The notes under the pieces are model-generated. The model saw only the letters and a list, made by a program, of their open reading frames with translations, ran no database searches and was not told the DNA's origin. From the NCBI GenBank assembly GCA_004294135.1, contig RDZY01000017.1, positions 1-64,000 of the forward strand: a DNA stretch of 64,000 nt. Reading direction: 5' to 3'. This document shows, piece after piece, positions 30,869-41,349 of this stretch. A program made the position numbers and the translations under genes. This DNA is from Sphingobacteriia bacterium. GTDB lineage: Bacteria; Bacteroidota; Bacteroidia; Chitinophagales; Chitinophagaceae. The first letter of the stretch is position 1; every line of letters begins with the position of its first letter.

Positions 30869-33310
30869 ATGCAGGTATTAAAATTTGGGGGGAGTTCTGT
30901 TGCCAATGCAGGCAATATTAGTAAGGTAATTGCTATTGCCTTAGCAGCCAGTAAAAAAGAGCCAGTGATACTGGTTGTATCGGCCTTGGGTGGTGTTACC
31001 GATCAACTAATACACGCAGGTATTCTGGCTGCACAAGGTGTAGAAGAATATCGCCAGCGAATAAAATTACTAGAAGATAAGCACCTAGAAACAGTCCGTG
31101 AATTACTACCCATTCAAGCACAAAGTGCTACGCTTAGTTGGGTAAAACAACAACTGAATGAATTAGAGAGTTTATGCGATGGTATTTTTTTATTGGGCGA
31201 ACTTTCTCCCAGAATTAAAGATCGACTGGTAAGCTATGGCGAACTATTATCTTCTTATATTATTGCAGCCAAACTGCAATCAATGGAAGTAGATCAACGG
31301 TGGACAGATGCGCGCGAACTGATACTTACCAATGAACAATATGGTAATGCAGCCGTGTTATTCAACAAAACAAATGAGCGAATTCAAGCTTATATTCAAA
31401 CTTATAAAGCACAAATTTATATTGTGCCTGGTTTTATTGCATCCAACGAAAAAAATCATACTACCACACTGGGAAGAGGTGGTTCTGATTATACAGGAGC
31501 TATTTTTGCTGCAGCAGTAGATGCTGCTACATTGGAAATATGGACAGACGTGAGTGGAATGATGACGGCAGATCCTCGATTGGTTCAGCATCCAAAACAT
31601 ATCCAAAGAATTTCTTACCAAGAAGCAATGGAGTTATCGCATTTTGGTGCTAAAATTATTTATCCGCCAACCATTCAACCGGTGATGAAAAAAAATATAC
31701 CGGTATGGATTAAGAATACTTTTGAACCAGAAGCAGTAGGCACAATTATTGAAAAGCAGGTAGATTTTGATCATGAAATTATTCGAGGTATTTCCAGCAT
31801 CAACGGTATCGCATTACTCAGCTTAGAAGGCAGTGGAATGATAGGGATACCCGGATTTTCTAAACGATTGTTTGAGGTATTAGCCATCCAACAGATCAAC
31901 GTTATTTTAATTACACAAAGTTCATCGGAATATGCCATCTGTGTAGCCATTAGTGAGTCAGATGCAGTGGCTGCACAAAAAGCTATTGACTCCGCATTTG
32001 GTTATGAAATTGAAACTGGTAAAGTAGAGCCTGTTAAAGTAGAAACTGCATTAAGTATAGTTGCAGTGGTAGGCGAACAGATGAAAAGTCACCCGGGCAT
32101 CAGCGGTAAAATGTTTGGTGCTTTGGGAAGAAATGGAATTAATGTGAGGGCTATTGCACAGGGCTCTTCTGAAAAAAATATTTCAGCAGTACTCTCTGCG
32201 GCCGATGTAAAAAAAGCCATCAATGTACTGCACGAAGATTTTTTTGAAACTACGTATAAACAGCTTAATATATTTATTGCAGGTGCCGGTAATGTAGGCA
32301 GTAAATTAATAGCGCAAATTCAACAACAACAGCAGTATCTTAAAGAAACATTGCGTGTTCAAATACAAGTAGTAGGAATAGCCAATAGTAGTAAAATATT
32401 ATTGGGTGATGGGGGGATAGATTTAGCCAATTGGAAAACACTGTTACTGCAAGCACCTGTGGGTAAGGTTGATGACTATATTCAAGCTATTGTAGATAAA
32501 AATTTACGCAATACTGTCTTTGTAGATGTAACTGCCAATGAAGCTGTGGCAGGTGTATATGGTAATTTATTGGCTAAAAGTATTGCAGTAGTGGCTTGTA
32601 ATAAAATTGCTTGTTCTGCTGCATATGCTTCGTATAAAAAACTTAAATCACAGGCCAGAGAGTACAATACTAAATTTTTATTTGAGACCAATGTGGGCGC
32701 CAGTTTGCCCATCATTGGCACATTGAATGATTTGGTAAGAAGTGGCGACAAAGTGAATCGCATACAAGCTGTTTTATCGGGTACATTAAACTATGTATTC
32801 AATCATTACGACGGCAGTATTCCTTTTGCACATATCGTGAAAAAAGCACAGGAAGAGGGATATACAGAACCCGATCCAAGGTTAGATTTAGGTGGAACAG
32901 ATGTGATGCGTAAAATTATGATTCTAGCAAGAGAAGCAGGAGAGCACTTTGAAATGGAAGATATTGGCAATGAATATTTTTTACCCCTTAGCTGTTTTGA
33001 AGGATCAGTTGCTGATTTTTATATTGAAATGGAAAAGCAAGAAGCACATTTTAAAGCATTGTATGATGCGGCTAAAGCAAAACATTGTAAGCTAAAATTT
33101 GTGGCTAATTATGATAAGGGATCGGCTCAAGTGGGGCTGCAACATATTCCCGCCGATTCTGATTTTTATCATTTATACGGTAAAGACAACCTTGTATTAT
33201 TTTATACCGATCGGTACCCAGAACAACCATTGGTAATTAAAGGAGCAGGGGCTGGTGCTGATGTAACCGCATCTGGGGTATTTGCTGATATTATTAGAGT
33301 TGTTGGGTAA
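30869..33310 (+). CDS. thrA: Bifunctional aspartate kinase / homoserine dehydrogenase
   Basis: MQVLKFGGSSVANAGNISKV; TTLGRGGSDYTGAIFA; HSD domain FETNVGASLPIIGTLNDLVRSGDKVNRIQAVLSGTLNYVF. Confidence 0.96.
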   Translation: MQVLKFGGSSVANAGNISKVIAIALAASKKEPVILVVSALGGVTDQLIHAGILAAQGVEEYRQRIKLLEDKHLETVRELLPIQAQSATLSWVKQQLNELESLCDGIFLLGELSPRIKDRLVSYGELLSSYIIAAKLQSMEVDQRWTDARELILTNEQYGNAAVLFNKTNERIQAYIQTYKAQIYIVPGFIASNEKNHTTTLGRGGSDYTGAIFAAAVDAATLEIWTDVSGMMTADPRLVQHPKHIQRISYQEAMELSHFGAKIIYPPTIQPVMKKNIPVWIKNTFEPEAVGTIIEKQVDFDHEIIRGISSINGIALLSLEGSGMIGIPGFSKRLFEVLAIQQINVILITQSSSEYAICVAISESDAVAAQKAIDSAFGYEIETGKVEPVKVETALSIVAVVGEQMKSHPGISGKMFGALGRNGINVRAIAQGSSEKNISAVLSAADVKKAINVLHEDFFETTYKQLNIFIAGAGNVGSKLIAQIQQQQQYLKETLRVQIQVVGIANSSKILLGDGGIDLANWKTLLLQAPVGKVDDYIQAIVDKNLRNTVFVDVTANEAVAGVYGNLLAKSIAVVACNKIACSAAYASYKKLKSQAREYNTKFLFETNVGASLPIIGTLNDLVRSGDKVNRIQAVLSGTLNYVFNHYDGSIPFAHIVKKAQEEGYTEPDPRLDLGGTDVMRKIMILAREAGEHFEMEDIGNEYFLPLSCFEGSVADFYIEMEKQEAHFKALYDAAKAKHCKLKFVANYDKGSAQVGLQHIPADSDFYHLYGKDNLVLFYTDRYPEQPLVIKGAGAGADVTASGVFADIIRVVG

Positions 33311-33394
33311 TGATAAAAGATATAATACTATTGGTTTAAATGAGTTAGTAAGCAGGTAATATGTATATTGTAAATCGGAAATACAAGAAAATAA

Positions 33395-34324
33395 ATGAGT
33401 GAGCTAAGTTCTGTCACAATAAAGTCGCCCGCAACAGTCGCCAATATGGTATGTGGGTTTGATGTATTGGGCTTTGCGGTGAATGAGCCCTATGATATGA
33501 TGCATATTCGTTTTTCTGATCAGCCTGGTATTACCATTATTAATGAAGATGCATATAATTTACCCACCGATCCGGAGAAGAATGTAGCTGGGGCGGCATT
33601 ATTGGCTTTAATGGAAGAGTTGAATGAGCAAGTAGGTTTCGAATTGCGTATTAATAAAAAAATAAAACCGGGTAGTGGCGTAGGCTCAAGTGCAGCCAGT
33701 GCAGCAGGTGCTGTAGTAGCTGCGAATAGATTATTGGGAGATCGGTTTTCTAAACAAGACTTGGTTCGCTTTGCCATGAATGGCGAAAAAATAGCATCGG
33801 GTGTAAAGCACGCAGATAATATAGCACCATGTATTTATGGAGGTGTTACTTTAATTCGCTCCATATTCCCGCTCGATATTATTCCACTGCAAGCACCACC
33901 TTTATTTGTAACCATCGTGCATCCACAAATAGAAGTCCGTACGTCAGATGCAAGAAGCATTTTGAAACAGCAGGTATTGTTGAAAGATGCCATTAAACAA
34001 TGGGGTAATATTGCTGGGTTGGTAGCGGGACTGCAACAGAGCGATTATTCTTTAATTGGTCGCTCTTTAGAGGATGTATTAATAGAACCTGTAAGAAGTA
34101 TTTTAATTCCAGGATTTGATTTGGTAAAACAGAAAAGTAAAAAAGCAGGTGCGTTGGGTGGGGGGATATCTGGCTCGGGACCTTCTATTTTTATGTTGAG
34201 TAAAGACGAAGCAACAGCGCATGAGGTTGCTAAGGAAATGAAATCTGTTTTTGAATCCATTTCATTAGAACACCATACCTATATTACAACCATTAATACA
34301 GAAGGTGTGAAATTTATAAACTAA
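33395..34324 (+). CDS. thrB: Homoserine kinase
   Basis: GHMP motif KIKPGSGVGSSAASAAGAVVAANRLLG. Confidence 0.95.
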   Translation: MSELSSVTIKSPATVANMVCGFDVLGFAVNEPYDMMHIRFSDQPGITIINEDAYNLPTDPEKNVAGAALLALMEELNEQVGFELRINKKIKPGSGVGSSAASAAGAVVAANRLLGDRFSKQDLVRFAMNGEKIASGVKHADNIAPCIYGGVTLIRSIFPLDIIPLQAPPLFVTIVHPQIEVRTSDARSILKQQVLLKDAIKQWGNIAGLVAGLQQSDYSLIGRSLEDVLIEPVRSILIPGFDLVKQKSKKAGALGGGISGSGPSIFMLSKDEATAHEVAKEMKSVFESISLEHHTYITTINTEGVKFIN

Positions 34325-34340
34325 GCACGCAGTATTTAGT

Positions 34341-35639
34341 ATGAATTATTATAGTTTAAATAAGCAAGCTCCTAACGTAAGTTTTAAAGAAGCAACCATA
34401 TTAGGTCAAGCACCTGATAAAGGTCTGTATTTTCCTTCCAATATACCCATGCTAGATCAACAGCTCATCAGTTGTATGAACGACTATTCTAAGGAGGACT
34501 TGGCTTTTCGTGTTATGCAACCTTATATTGGGAATGATATTGACGAAGCTTCTTTATTCACCATAGTTAGTGAAGCCATCAACTTTGATTTCCCATTGGT
34601 AGATATCAATAGTAATATAGCTTCACTAGAATTATTTCATGGGCCAACCCTAGCTTTTAAAGATGTGGGTGCTCGTTTTATGAGCCGTTGTCTAGGTTAT
34701 TTTTCAAAAGACCGTTCTAATACCATCACCGTTTTAGTGGCTACTTCTGGCGATACTGGCGGAGCAGTAGCCAATGGTTTTTTGGGGGTTGAAGGGGTAG
34801 ACGTAATTATCCTATACCCCTCTGGTAAAGTGAGTCCCGTTCAGGAATTACAACTTACAACATGCGGGCAGAATATTACTGCTTTAGAAATTGAAGGTAG
34901 TTTTGATGATTGCCAATCTATGGTGAAAGAAGCATTTATGGATGAAGTGCTTCGTAAAAAAATGCAGCTAACTTCTGCTAATTCTATTAATATAGCTCGA
35001 TGGTTACCACAGCAGTTATACTATTTTTATGCGTATCAACAATGGGCAGATAAATTCAATCCACCAGTAATAGCAGTACCTAGTGGAAACTTTGGAAATA
35101 TTTGTGCGGGCTTGTTGGCTCAAGTAAGTGGCTTGCCTATTAAACACTTTATTGCTGCGTGTAATATTAATGATGCTGTGCCTGATTATTTGCGGACTGG
35201 TCGTTATCAGTCAAAGCTAGCCGTACCAACCGTTTCCAATGCTATGGATGTAGGTGATCCCAGTAATTTTATTCGCATACTAGAATTGTTTAAGCAAGAA
35301 TTTACTACCATCAAAGATTGCATATCTGGCTATACAGTAAGCGATGAAACTACAAAAGAAACCATTGCTAATGTGTATCAACAGTACCAATATATATTAG
35401 ATCCACATGGGGCAGTTGCTTATCATGCTTTGGATCAATATTTAAACAACTACCTTAGTCAAAAAGGAATCATACTAGAAACAGCGCATCCTGTTAAATT
35501 TCCAGCAACCGTAGAAGCTGCAATAGGTAGATCAATAGAAATTCCTGAATCAGCCAAATCCTTATTGGGTAAGGGAAAAATAAGTATTAAAATGCCTGCC
35601 AATTTTAATGCACTGAAAGAATATTTAATCAGTCGTTAG
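34341..35639 (+). CDS. thrC: Threonine synthase
   Basis: LFHGPTLAFKDVGARFMSR; VATSGDTGGAVANGFLG; PSGNFGNICAGLLAQ. Confidence 0.95.
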   Translation: MNYYSLNKQAPNVSFKEATILGQAPDKGLYFPSNIPMLDQQLISCMNDYSKEDLAFRVMQPYIGNDIDEASLFTIVSEAINFDFPLVDINSNIASLELFHGPTLAFKDVGARFMSRCLGYFSKDRSNTITVLVATSGDTGGAVANGFLGVEGVDVIILYPSGKVSPVQELQLTTCGQNITALEIEGSFDDCQSMVKEAFMDEVLRKKMQLTSANSINIARWLPQQLYYFYAYQQWADKFNPPVIAVPSGNFGNICAGLLAQVSGLPIKHFIAACNINDAVPDYLRTGRYQSKLAVPTVSNAMDVGDPSNFIRILELFKQEFTTIKDCISGYTVSDETTKETIANVYQQYQYILDPHGAVAYHALDQYLNNYLSQKGIILETAHPVKFPATVEAAIGRSIEIPESAKSLLGKGKISIKMPANFNALKEYLISR

Positions 35640-36082
35640 ATAGATTTATTCGGTAATGGTGTGATGGTATTAAGTGTTGCATCAACTTTGTTTAGAATGG
35701 CAAGAATTTTATCTAGTTTGTCAATTTCAATTTTGCTGAGGTGCTTTTGTAATGCTTCGATTTCTTTTTTTGCTTCTACATTGGTATCATAATCATTTTG
35801 AGCCTGTATCCTATCGCGTTCACTTTGTCTGTTTTGCGACATCATAATAATAGGTGCTGCATAGGCGGCTTGCGTAGAAAAAATAAGGTTCAGCAAAATA
35901 AATGGATAAGGATCCCAGTGTTGAATGAATCCTACAATATTCAAAAACATCCAGATTAAAACAATAATTGTTTGCCAGATAATAAACTTCCAGGAGCCCA
36001 TTCCACTAGCAACTTTATCGGCAATTTCATCTCCAACGGTAGAAGACTCTGTATGTTTTTGATGCCAAGTTTTATTTGTCAT
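35636..36082 (-). CDS. DUF1003 family membrane protein
   Basis: ADKVASGMGSWKFIIWQTIIVLIWMFLNI...WDPYPFILLNLIFSTQAAYAAPIIMMSQNRQSERDR is the DUF1003 signature. Confidence 0.9.
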   Translation of the reverse strand: MTNKTWHQKHTESSTVGDEIADKVASGMGSWKFIIWQTIIVLIWMFLNIVGFIQHWDPYPFILLNLIFSTQAAYAAPIIMMSQNRQSERDRIQAQNDYDTNVEAKKEIEALQKHLSKIEIDKLDKILAILNKVDATLNTITPLPNKSI

Positions 36083-36204
36083 ACTATTTTTTGTATAAAT
36101 CTAAGCTGCTTTATCGGAATAAGTTGTTCCATAAAAAATTTACTATCTTTACAATCTTAGTTCTTTACTATATTTCTTGATCAAATAGCAAAGGTTTTAC
36201 TTAG

Positions 36205-36420
36205 AAGCTGAACCATTAATAGGGGTAGCTTCTTTAACGTAAATTAATAGGGAATTGTGTGTAAATCACAAGCTGTCCCGCAACTGTAAGTAACCGAGTT
36301 TTTATCAGCACTATGTTCACTGTTTAACAATGGGAAGAACGATAAAAATGTTACAAGTCAGGAGACCTGCCTTTACTGTATTGAAATGCTTTCGTGGAAT
36401 GAAGCAGATCAAACGAATGG
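36205..36420 (+). ncRNA. Cobalamin riboswitch (AdoCbl/B12-type)
   Basis: Conserved core: AATAGGGAATTGTGTGTAAATCACAAGCTGTCCCGCAACTGTAAG ... AAGTCAGGAGACCTGCC, then TGCTTTCGTGGAATGAAGCAG; directly upstream of metE. Boundaries approximate. Confidence 0.95.
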
Positions 36421-36540
36421 TATACCATACTTGAACAGGGTTTATTGTATACTTTATCTCTTGATTTATTTATTCTAAAAAGTATTGCGAAGGTTAGCAA
36501 AAGGACTTTTAATTGATTTTATCATTTTAAAAGTAACAAC

Positions 36541-38871
36541 ATGCAAACGCACAACTTAGGCTATCCGAGGATTGGTAGTCAACGTGAGCTTAAAAAAGCT
36601 TTGGAACAGTATTGGTCGGGTAAGATCATGCTAGAACAACTGGTAGAAACAGGCAAATCCATTCGCCAACAGAATTGGCAACTTCAAAAAGAAGCAGGGG
36701 TTGACTTGATTCCTTGTAATGATTTCTCTTATTATGATCTGGTGCTTGATTGCAGCCTGATGTTTGGCGCAATTCCTGAAAGATATCATCACCTTATGCA
36801 GCAGAAGTACTGCACGGAAATTGATTTACTTTTTGCAATGGCAAGAGGGTGTCAACGGGAGGGTTATGATATTACTGCCATGGAAATGACCAAATGGTTT
36901 GATACCAACTACCATTATATAGTTCCAGAATTTACCGCCAATCAACAATTCAGTTTGTACTCCAATAAAATAGTGGATGAATTTTTAGAGGCAAAAAATG
37001 CAGGGTTTAATGCAAAGCCGGTGTTATTGGGCCCCATATCCTACCTATTGTTGGGGAAAGAAAAAGAAGCAGGGTTCCATCGAATCAGCTTGATTAAAAA
37101 ACTATTACCCGTTTATATTGAAATACTAAAAAAATTAAGTGATAACCACGCAAAGTATATTCAATTTGATGAACCTTGTTTGGTACTCAATTTAAATGAA
37201 GAAGAGCGGCAGACAGTATTTAAAACATACCAACAGATCAATAAACAGTTTCCTAATCTGCATATTATTTTAGCTGGTTATTTTGAAAGTTATGGGCAGA
37301 ATCTACCAACCGTGTTAAGTCTCCCAGTTCAAACCATACACTTAGATTTAGTTAGATGCCCCCAACAATTAGATGCTGTGCTTAATACTGATTTCGTTCT
37401 TAAAAAAACCAATCTTTCACTAGGCTTAGTAGATGGCAGAAATATTTGGAAGAATGATTTTCAACAATCATTTATATTGATAAATAAAGCCGTTCAAAAA
37501 CTTGGGTCATCAAGAATTTGGATAGCCCCATCTTGTTCATTAATGCATTCGCCATGCGATTTAAATTTAGAAACCAATGATGGTATATTGGTACCAGAGA
37601 TAAAACAATGGCTCTCATTTTCTAAGCAAAAAGTTGAGGAAGTAGTAACGCTTCGTAAACTGGTAATGGATTCAAGTTCAGCATCTGTACAACTACAGTT
37701 GAAGGAAAATATAGCTGCAAATGAAAGCAGAAAAACAGCAGCTATTATTCACAATAAAAAAGTGAAAGACCGAGTAGCTGCTATTACCCAAAAAGATGCA
37801 CAGCGGAAAAGTAATTATACTGCTAGAAAAATAAAACAGTATCAAGCATTGCGACTACCCATGTTTCCCACCACCACTATTGGTTCATTTCCGCAAACAG
37901 CCGAAGTAAGAACCTGGCGCGCCAAACTAAAAAAAGGAGTGCTTACTAATGTTGAATACGATCGTTTAATTGCAAAAGAAACGGCAGAAGCAATTAGATG
38001 GCAGGAGGAAATTGGTATTGATGTATTGGTACATGGTGAGTTCGAACGCAATGATATGGTGGAATATTTTGGTGAACAATTAGCGGGTATTGGGTTCTCT
38101 AAAAATGGATGGGTACAGAGTTATGGAAGCAGGTGTGTAAAACCTCCCATTATTTATGGAGATATAAGCAGAGCGGAACCGATGACTTTAAAGTGGACTG
38201 CCTATGCTCAATCACTCACTAAACGTTGGGTAAAAGGAATGTTAACTGGGCCGGTTACTATTTTGCAATGGAGCTTTGTACGCAACGACCAGCCACGCAG
38301 TGAAACCTGTAATCAGCTTGCATTAGCCATTCGTGATGAAGTGGTAGATTTAGAAAACGCAGGAATAAAAATTATTCAGATAGATGAACCTGCAATTCGT
38401 GAAGGCCTGCCTTTGCGAAAGGAAAATTGGGAGGCATACTTGCAATGGGCAGTAAATGCATTTCGTATTTCGGCAAGTGGGGTAAAAGATGATACCCAAA
38501 TTCATACCCATATGTGCTATTCAGCATTTAATGATATCATGCAACATATTGCAGCTATGGATGCGGATGTAATTACCATTGAATGTTCTCGTTCTCAAAT
38601 GCAATTACTAGATGCTTTTGCAGCTTTTAGGTATCCCAATGAAATTGGCCCTGGGGTATATGATATTCATTCTCCACGGGTACCATCCACAGCAGAAATG
38701 GTTGCTTTATTACAAAAAGCACAAGCCGTTATTCCAGCAAATCAGCTTTGGGTAAATCCTGATTGTGGTTTAAAAACGCGACATTGGGAGGAAACAAAAA
38801 AAGCATTGCATGCAATGGTAGACGCCGCAAAAGAAATGCGGTTATTGATGCAGCAAACTAAAATTTTATAA
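36541..38871 (+). CDS. metE: Cobalamin-independent methionine synthase
   Basis: MQTHNLGYPRIGSQRELKKALEQYWSGKI; PMFPTTTIGSFPQTAEVR; MCYSAFNDI; VWDIHSPRVPS-like YDIHSPRVPS. Confidence 0.97.
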   Translation: MQTHNLGYPRIGSQRELKKALEQYWSGKIMLEQLVETGKSIRQQNWQLQKEAGVDLIPCNDFSYYDLVLDCSLMFGAIPERYHHLMQQKYCTEIDLLFAMARGCQREGYDITAMEMTKWFDTNYHYIVPEFTANQQFSLYSNKIVDEFLEAKNAGFNAKPVLLGPISYLLLGKEKEAGFHRISLIKKLLPVYIEILKKLSDNHAKYIQFDEPCLVLNLNEEERQTVFKTYQQINKQFPNLHIILAGYFESYGQNLPTVLSLPVQTIHLDLVRCPQQLDAVLNTDFVLKKTNLSLGLVDGRNIWKNDFQQSFILINKAVQKLGSSRIWIAPSCSLMHSPCDLNLETNDGILVPEIKQWLSFSKQKVEEVVTLRKLVMDSSSASVQLQLKENIAANESRKTAAIIHNKKVKDRVAAITQKDAQRKSNYTARKIKQYQALRLPMFPTTTIGSFPQTAEVRTWRAKLKKGVLTNVEYDRLIAKETAEAIRWQEEIGIDVLVHGEFERNDMVEYFGEQLAGIGFSKNGWVQSYGSRCVKPPIIYGDISRAEPMTLKWTAYAQSLTKRWVKGMLTGPVTILQWSFVRNDQPRSETCNQLALAIRDEVVDLENAGIKIIQIDEPAIREGLPLRKENWEAYLQWAVNAFRISASGVKDDTQIHTHMCYSAFNDIMQHIAAMDADVITIECSRSQMQLLDAFAAFRYPNEIGPGVYDIHSPRVPSTAEMVALLQKAQAVIPANQLWVNPDCGLKTRHWEETKKALHAMVDAAKEMRLLMQQTKIL

Positions 38872-38878
38872 TAATGAT

Positions 38879-38911
38879 GAACAGGCAATTGTACGCAACA
38901 GTTGCCTGTTC
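38879..38911 (+). terminator. Stem-loop downstream of metE
   Basis: GAACAGGCAA...TTGCCTGTTC 10-bp stem 8 nt after the metE stop; weak T-tract. Confidence 0.5.
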
Positions 38912-39083
38912 TATATTTCAGCACTCTGCTTATTTATATAAAAATTTATGAATCATTTCCTAAATCCGAAAATCAAATTCCTCTTTCAGAAACCAAGATC
39001 AATTATTTCACTTCACCTTTGTGGTATTACTGATAGCAAATTCTCAGTATTTATTTCTCACTTTTCAATCCAATACTATTTCA

Positions 39084-39998
39084 ATGAAAAACATTTTATT
39101 AACGCAAGATATAGATCAAGCCAGATCTTTTACTTGTAAACCATTCACGCATTTCGATTTTACTGAAGCACAAAAATTAGCTAGTCGCATTGGCGATTAT
39201 GTAACGTTATTAAACGGTAATTTTATCGATTTTCTAAAGGAACTGCATACACTGGGTGAAGTAGTGGCAGTAACGGGTAATAATCATTGTAAAGTAGAGC
39301 ATATAGGCGTTTACCGCAATATTAGTTTTGAGGGCGATACCAGTTTTTTGTATGGCAATGAAATGGATTTGCAATTCTTCTTACCCCAATGGAAATTTGG
39401 TTTTGCAGTGGATGAGAATGATCGACTTAGCTTTCAGTTTTTTGATAAAAGTGGAAGAGCAGTGCATAAAATATTCTTGACTGAATATAGTACCAGAAGT
39501 GCTTGGTTCAGACTGATGGCTTTGTATAAAACAAAAGAAAAAAAGTATGCTGCTACTGGTATTCAAGATTTCTTCTATACCGCTAAAAACCATATTGCAT
39601 TCAATACCATATCGCCTTTACCAGAAATAGCTGGATTTGTAAAACAGGTGAATAATAATACACTTGAAAATATACTATTTCAGTGCACCGTACAAAATAT
39701 AGCAGTGAAGCTTATTGTAGCCAATCATGGTTGCACGCAATTGTACAATGGCATGATACAAAACCTGCAACAAACAAATTCTTTCTATAAAGTTATTGGA
39801 CATAATATGAATATGCGATTACAGCGAATGGCTATTGCAGACAGTTATATTGTAAGAATGCCAGTAAAGAATGGCGTAATGAGCTACTTAGAAATATTTG
39901 GCGAGGATGGTAATAGGGTATTGCGATTAAGAGGTAAACAAAATGCAGATGGAACGGAATCTACTGGCTGGACTAATATATTGCGCCATTTAAGTTAA
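39084..39998 (+). CDS. HemS/HmuS-like heme-degrading/utilisation protein
   Basis: LGEVVAVTGNNHCKVEHIGVYRNISF...MDLQFFLPQWKFGFAV...LSFQFFDKSGRAVHKIFLTEYSTRSAW matches the HemS/ChuS repeat pattern. Confidence 0.8.
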   Translation: MKNILLTQDIDQARSFTCKPFTHFDFTEAQKLASRIGDYVTLLNGNFIDFLKELHTLGEVVAVTGNNHCKVEHIGVYRNISFEGDTSFLYGNEMDLQFFLPQWKFGFAVDENDRLSFQFFDKSGRAVHKIFLTEYSTRSAWFRLMALYKTKEKKYAATGIQDFFYTAKNHIAFNTISPLPEIAGFVKQVNNNTLENILFQCTVQNIAVKLIVANHGCTQLYNGMIQNLQQTNSFYKVIGHNMNMRLQRMAIADSYIVRMPVKNGVMSYLEIFGEDGNRVLRLRGKQNADGTESTGWTNILRHLS

Positions 39999-40286
39999 AT
40001 AGACAGCACAATAACAACATAAATTTAAGTAATAGGAACAGAGTGGCTGATGCGGTAGGAAATATTAAGTTGATTGGATCATTAAAGTTGAAGGAGAATT
40101 GTTTGCCAATGCAACGGATCTGTTTAATACACTTAGGATAAAGAAAGTAATCAGTGGTAATGGATTTCAATTGAAAAGTACGGATTATTATGAAACCCAA
40201 GTAATCAGGTTCGGGTATAGTCACAAATTCTAAATATTGGTTATGTACAAACCAAATATGCGATGAGGAAAAAAACGAGATAAATA

Positions 40287-40736
40287 TTATTTTTCTTCTT
40301 CATTAAAATTATCAAAGTAGGTATAATCTTTTGTAATAAGACCATTTTCAATGGTGAAAATTATGCAAATGGCCAATTCGAATTTCTTTTTGTCTGGCCC
40401 TATTCCACTTGATATAAACTCTACAATTATATGATTGTTTCCGGAGGGATAAGTTTGAATAATTTGATCGTGTAAGTCAGGGAAAATATTTATGAGTTCT
40501 GTATATTTTTTTATTGTTTGTTGCCTTGTCTGTTTTACTATTCCTTGCCCTAATGAAGGGTCTTTAAAATCAGTTGTTTCTGCATACATATTTGCCATTT
40601 TAACAAAGTCGTGTTTGTTGAAATGTTCAAAATATTGGTTAACTAATTTTTCAGCCTCACTTGTACTCATATTTTTTTGTTCGCTACAAGCAATCAAGGA
40701 AAATGCTAGCATAAAAAAGGGAAATATTTTTTTCAT
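40287..40736 (-). CDS. NTF2-like (SnoaL-type) lipoprotein
   Basis: Lipobox FSLIACSEQ; LVNQYFEHFNKHDFVKMANMYAETTDFKDPSLGQG is SnoaL/NTF2-like. Confidence 0.7.
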   Translation of the reverse strand: MKKIFPFFMLAFSLIACSEQKNMSTSEAEKLVNQYFEHFNKHDFVKMANMYAETTDFKDPSLGQGIVKQTRQQTIKKYTELINIFPDLHDQIIQTYPSGNNHIIVEFISSGIGPDKKKFELAICIIFTIENGLITKDYTYFDNFNEEEK

Positions 40737-40789
40737 TTTTTTTTATTTAGGTGAGTAATATTGAATGATGCTTTCTTACCTGCTGAAAA

Positions 40790-41050
40790 TTAAATTTTAT
40801 TGAGTGCTTTTCTTATTACCGTTCTATATTCATTACCACTTAAATTACTGCGGCTAATTTCAAAAGAGAATTCCTTATCTATTTTTGTATTCAAGATCAA
40901 CCGATAAGGAAATCTTGTGAAATAAGTTGACGAATTAATTTTCTCCAGATTCGCTCTTGATCTTGTTTTAGTTAAATTAATATAGAATTGTGAAAAAGAG
41001 AATGAGCTAAAGCATATCAAGAATATGAAGACTGGAATGATGCGTTTCAT
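40790..41050 (-). CDS. Small secreted hypothetical protein
   Basis: Signal-peptide-like N-terminus MKRIIPVFIFLICFSSFSFSQ. Confidence 0.45.
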   Translation of the reverse strand: MKRIIPVFIFLICFSSFSFSQFYINLTKTRSRANLEKINSSTYFTRFPYRLILNTKIDKEFSFEISRSNLSGNEYRTVIRKALNKI

Positions 41051-41183
41051 TTTACTAAAGGGTTTTGCTTACCAATAACCGAAATTGCTTAAAAATTACC
41101 GTGGTATTCAAATATACAAACAATGAATATAATTTAAATGGTATCGTTGTGGTCTCGCCAAGGCTCGCAGCGTTCTAAAAAAA

Positions 41184-41210
41184 ATAGCCCAGCACGAAGT
41201 GCTGGGCTAT
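41184..41210 (-). terminator. Rho-independent terminator of tRNA-Arg
   Basis: Perfect 12-bp stem ATAGCCCAGCAC-GAA-GTGCTGGGCTAT; on the minus strand followed by a T-run. Confidence 0.85.
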
Positions 41211-41211
41211 G

Positions 41212-41283
41212 TGGTCTCGCCAAGAATCGAACTTGGATCTAGAGTTTAGGAAACTCCTATTCTATCCATTGAACTACGAAACC
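41212..41283 (-). tRNA. tRNA-Arg (CCT)
   Basis: Minus strand GGTTTCG-TA-GTTC..GAAT-A-GGAGT-TTCCTAA-ACTCT-..-CCAAG-TTCGATT-CTTGG-CGAGACC-A folds as a cloverleaf with anticodon CCT. Confidence 0.9.
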
Positions 41284-41349
41284 GCAACGGTTTGATTCCG
41301 AGTTGCGCAAAAATAGTAGATTTGACTAGTTCATCTTCATAAATTCAAC

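Noticed and set aside
39973-40224. 83-aa minus-strand ORF
   Set aside because: No domain or signal support; overlaps the end of the HemS-like gene.
41149-41283. Full genomic island integrated in tRNA-Arg
   Set aside because: Repeat copies are only 62 bp apart and enclose just a terminator; no integrase seen.
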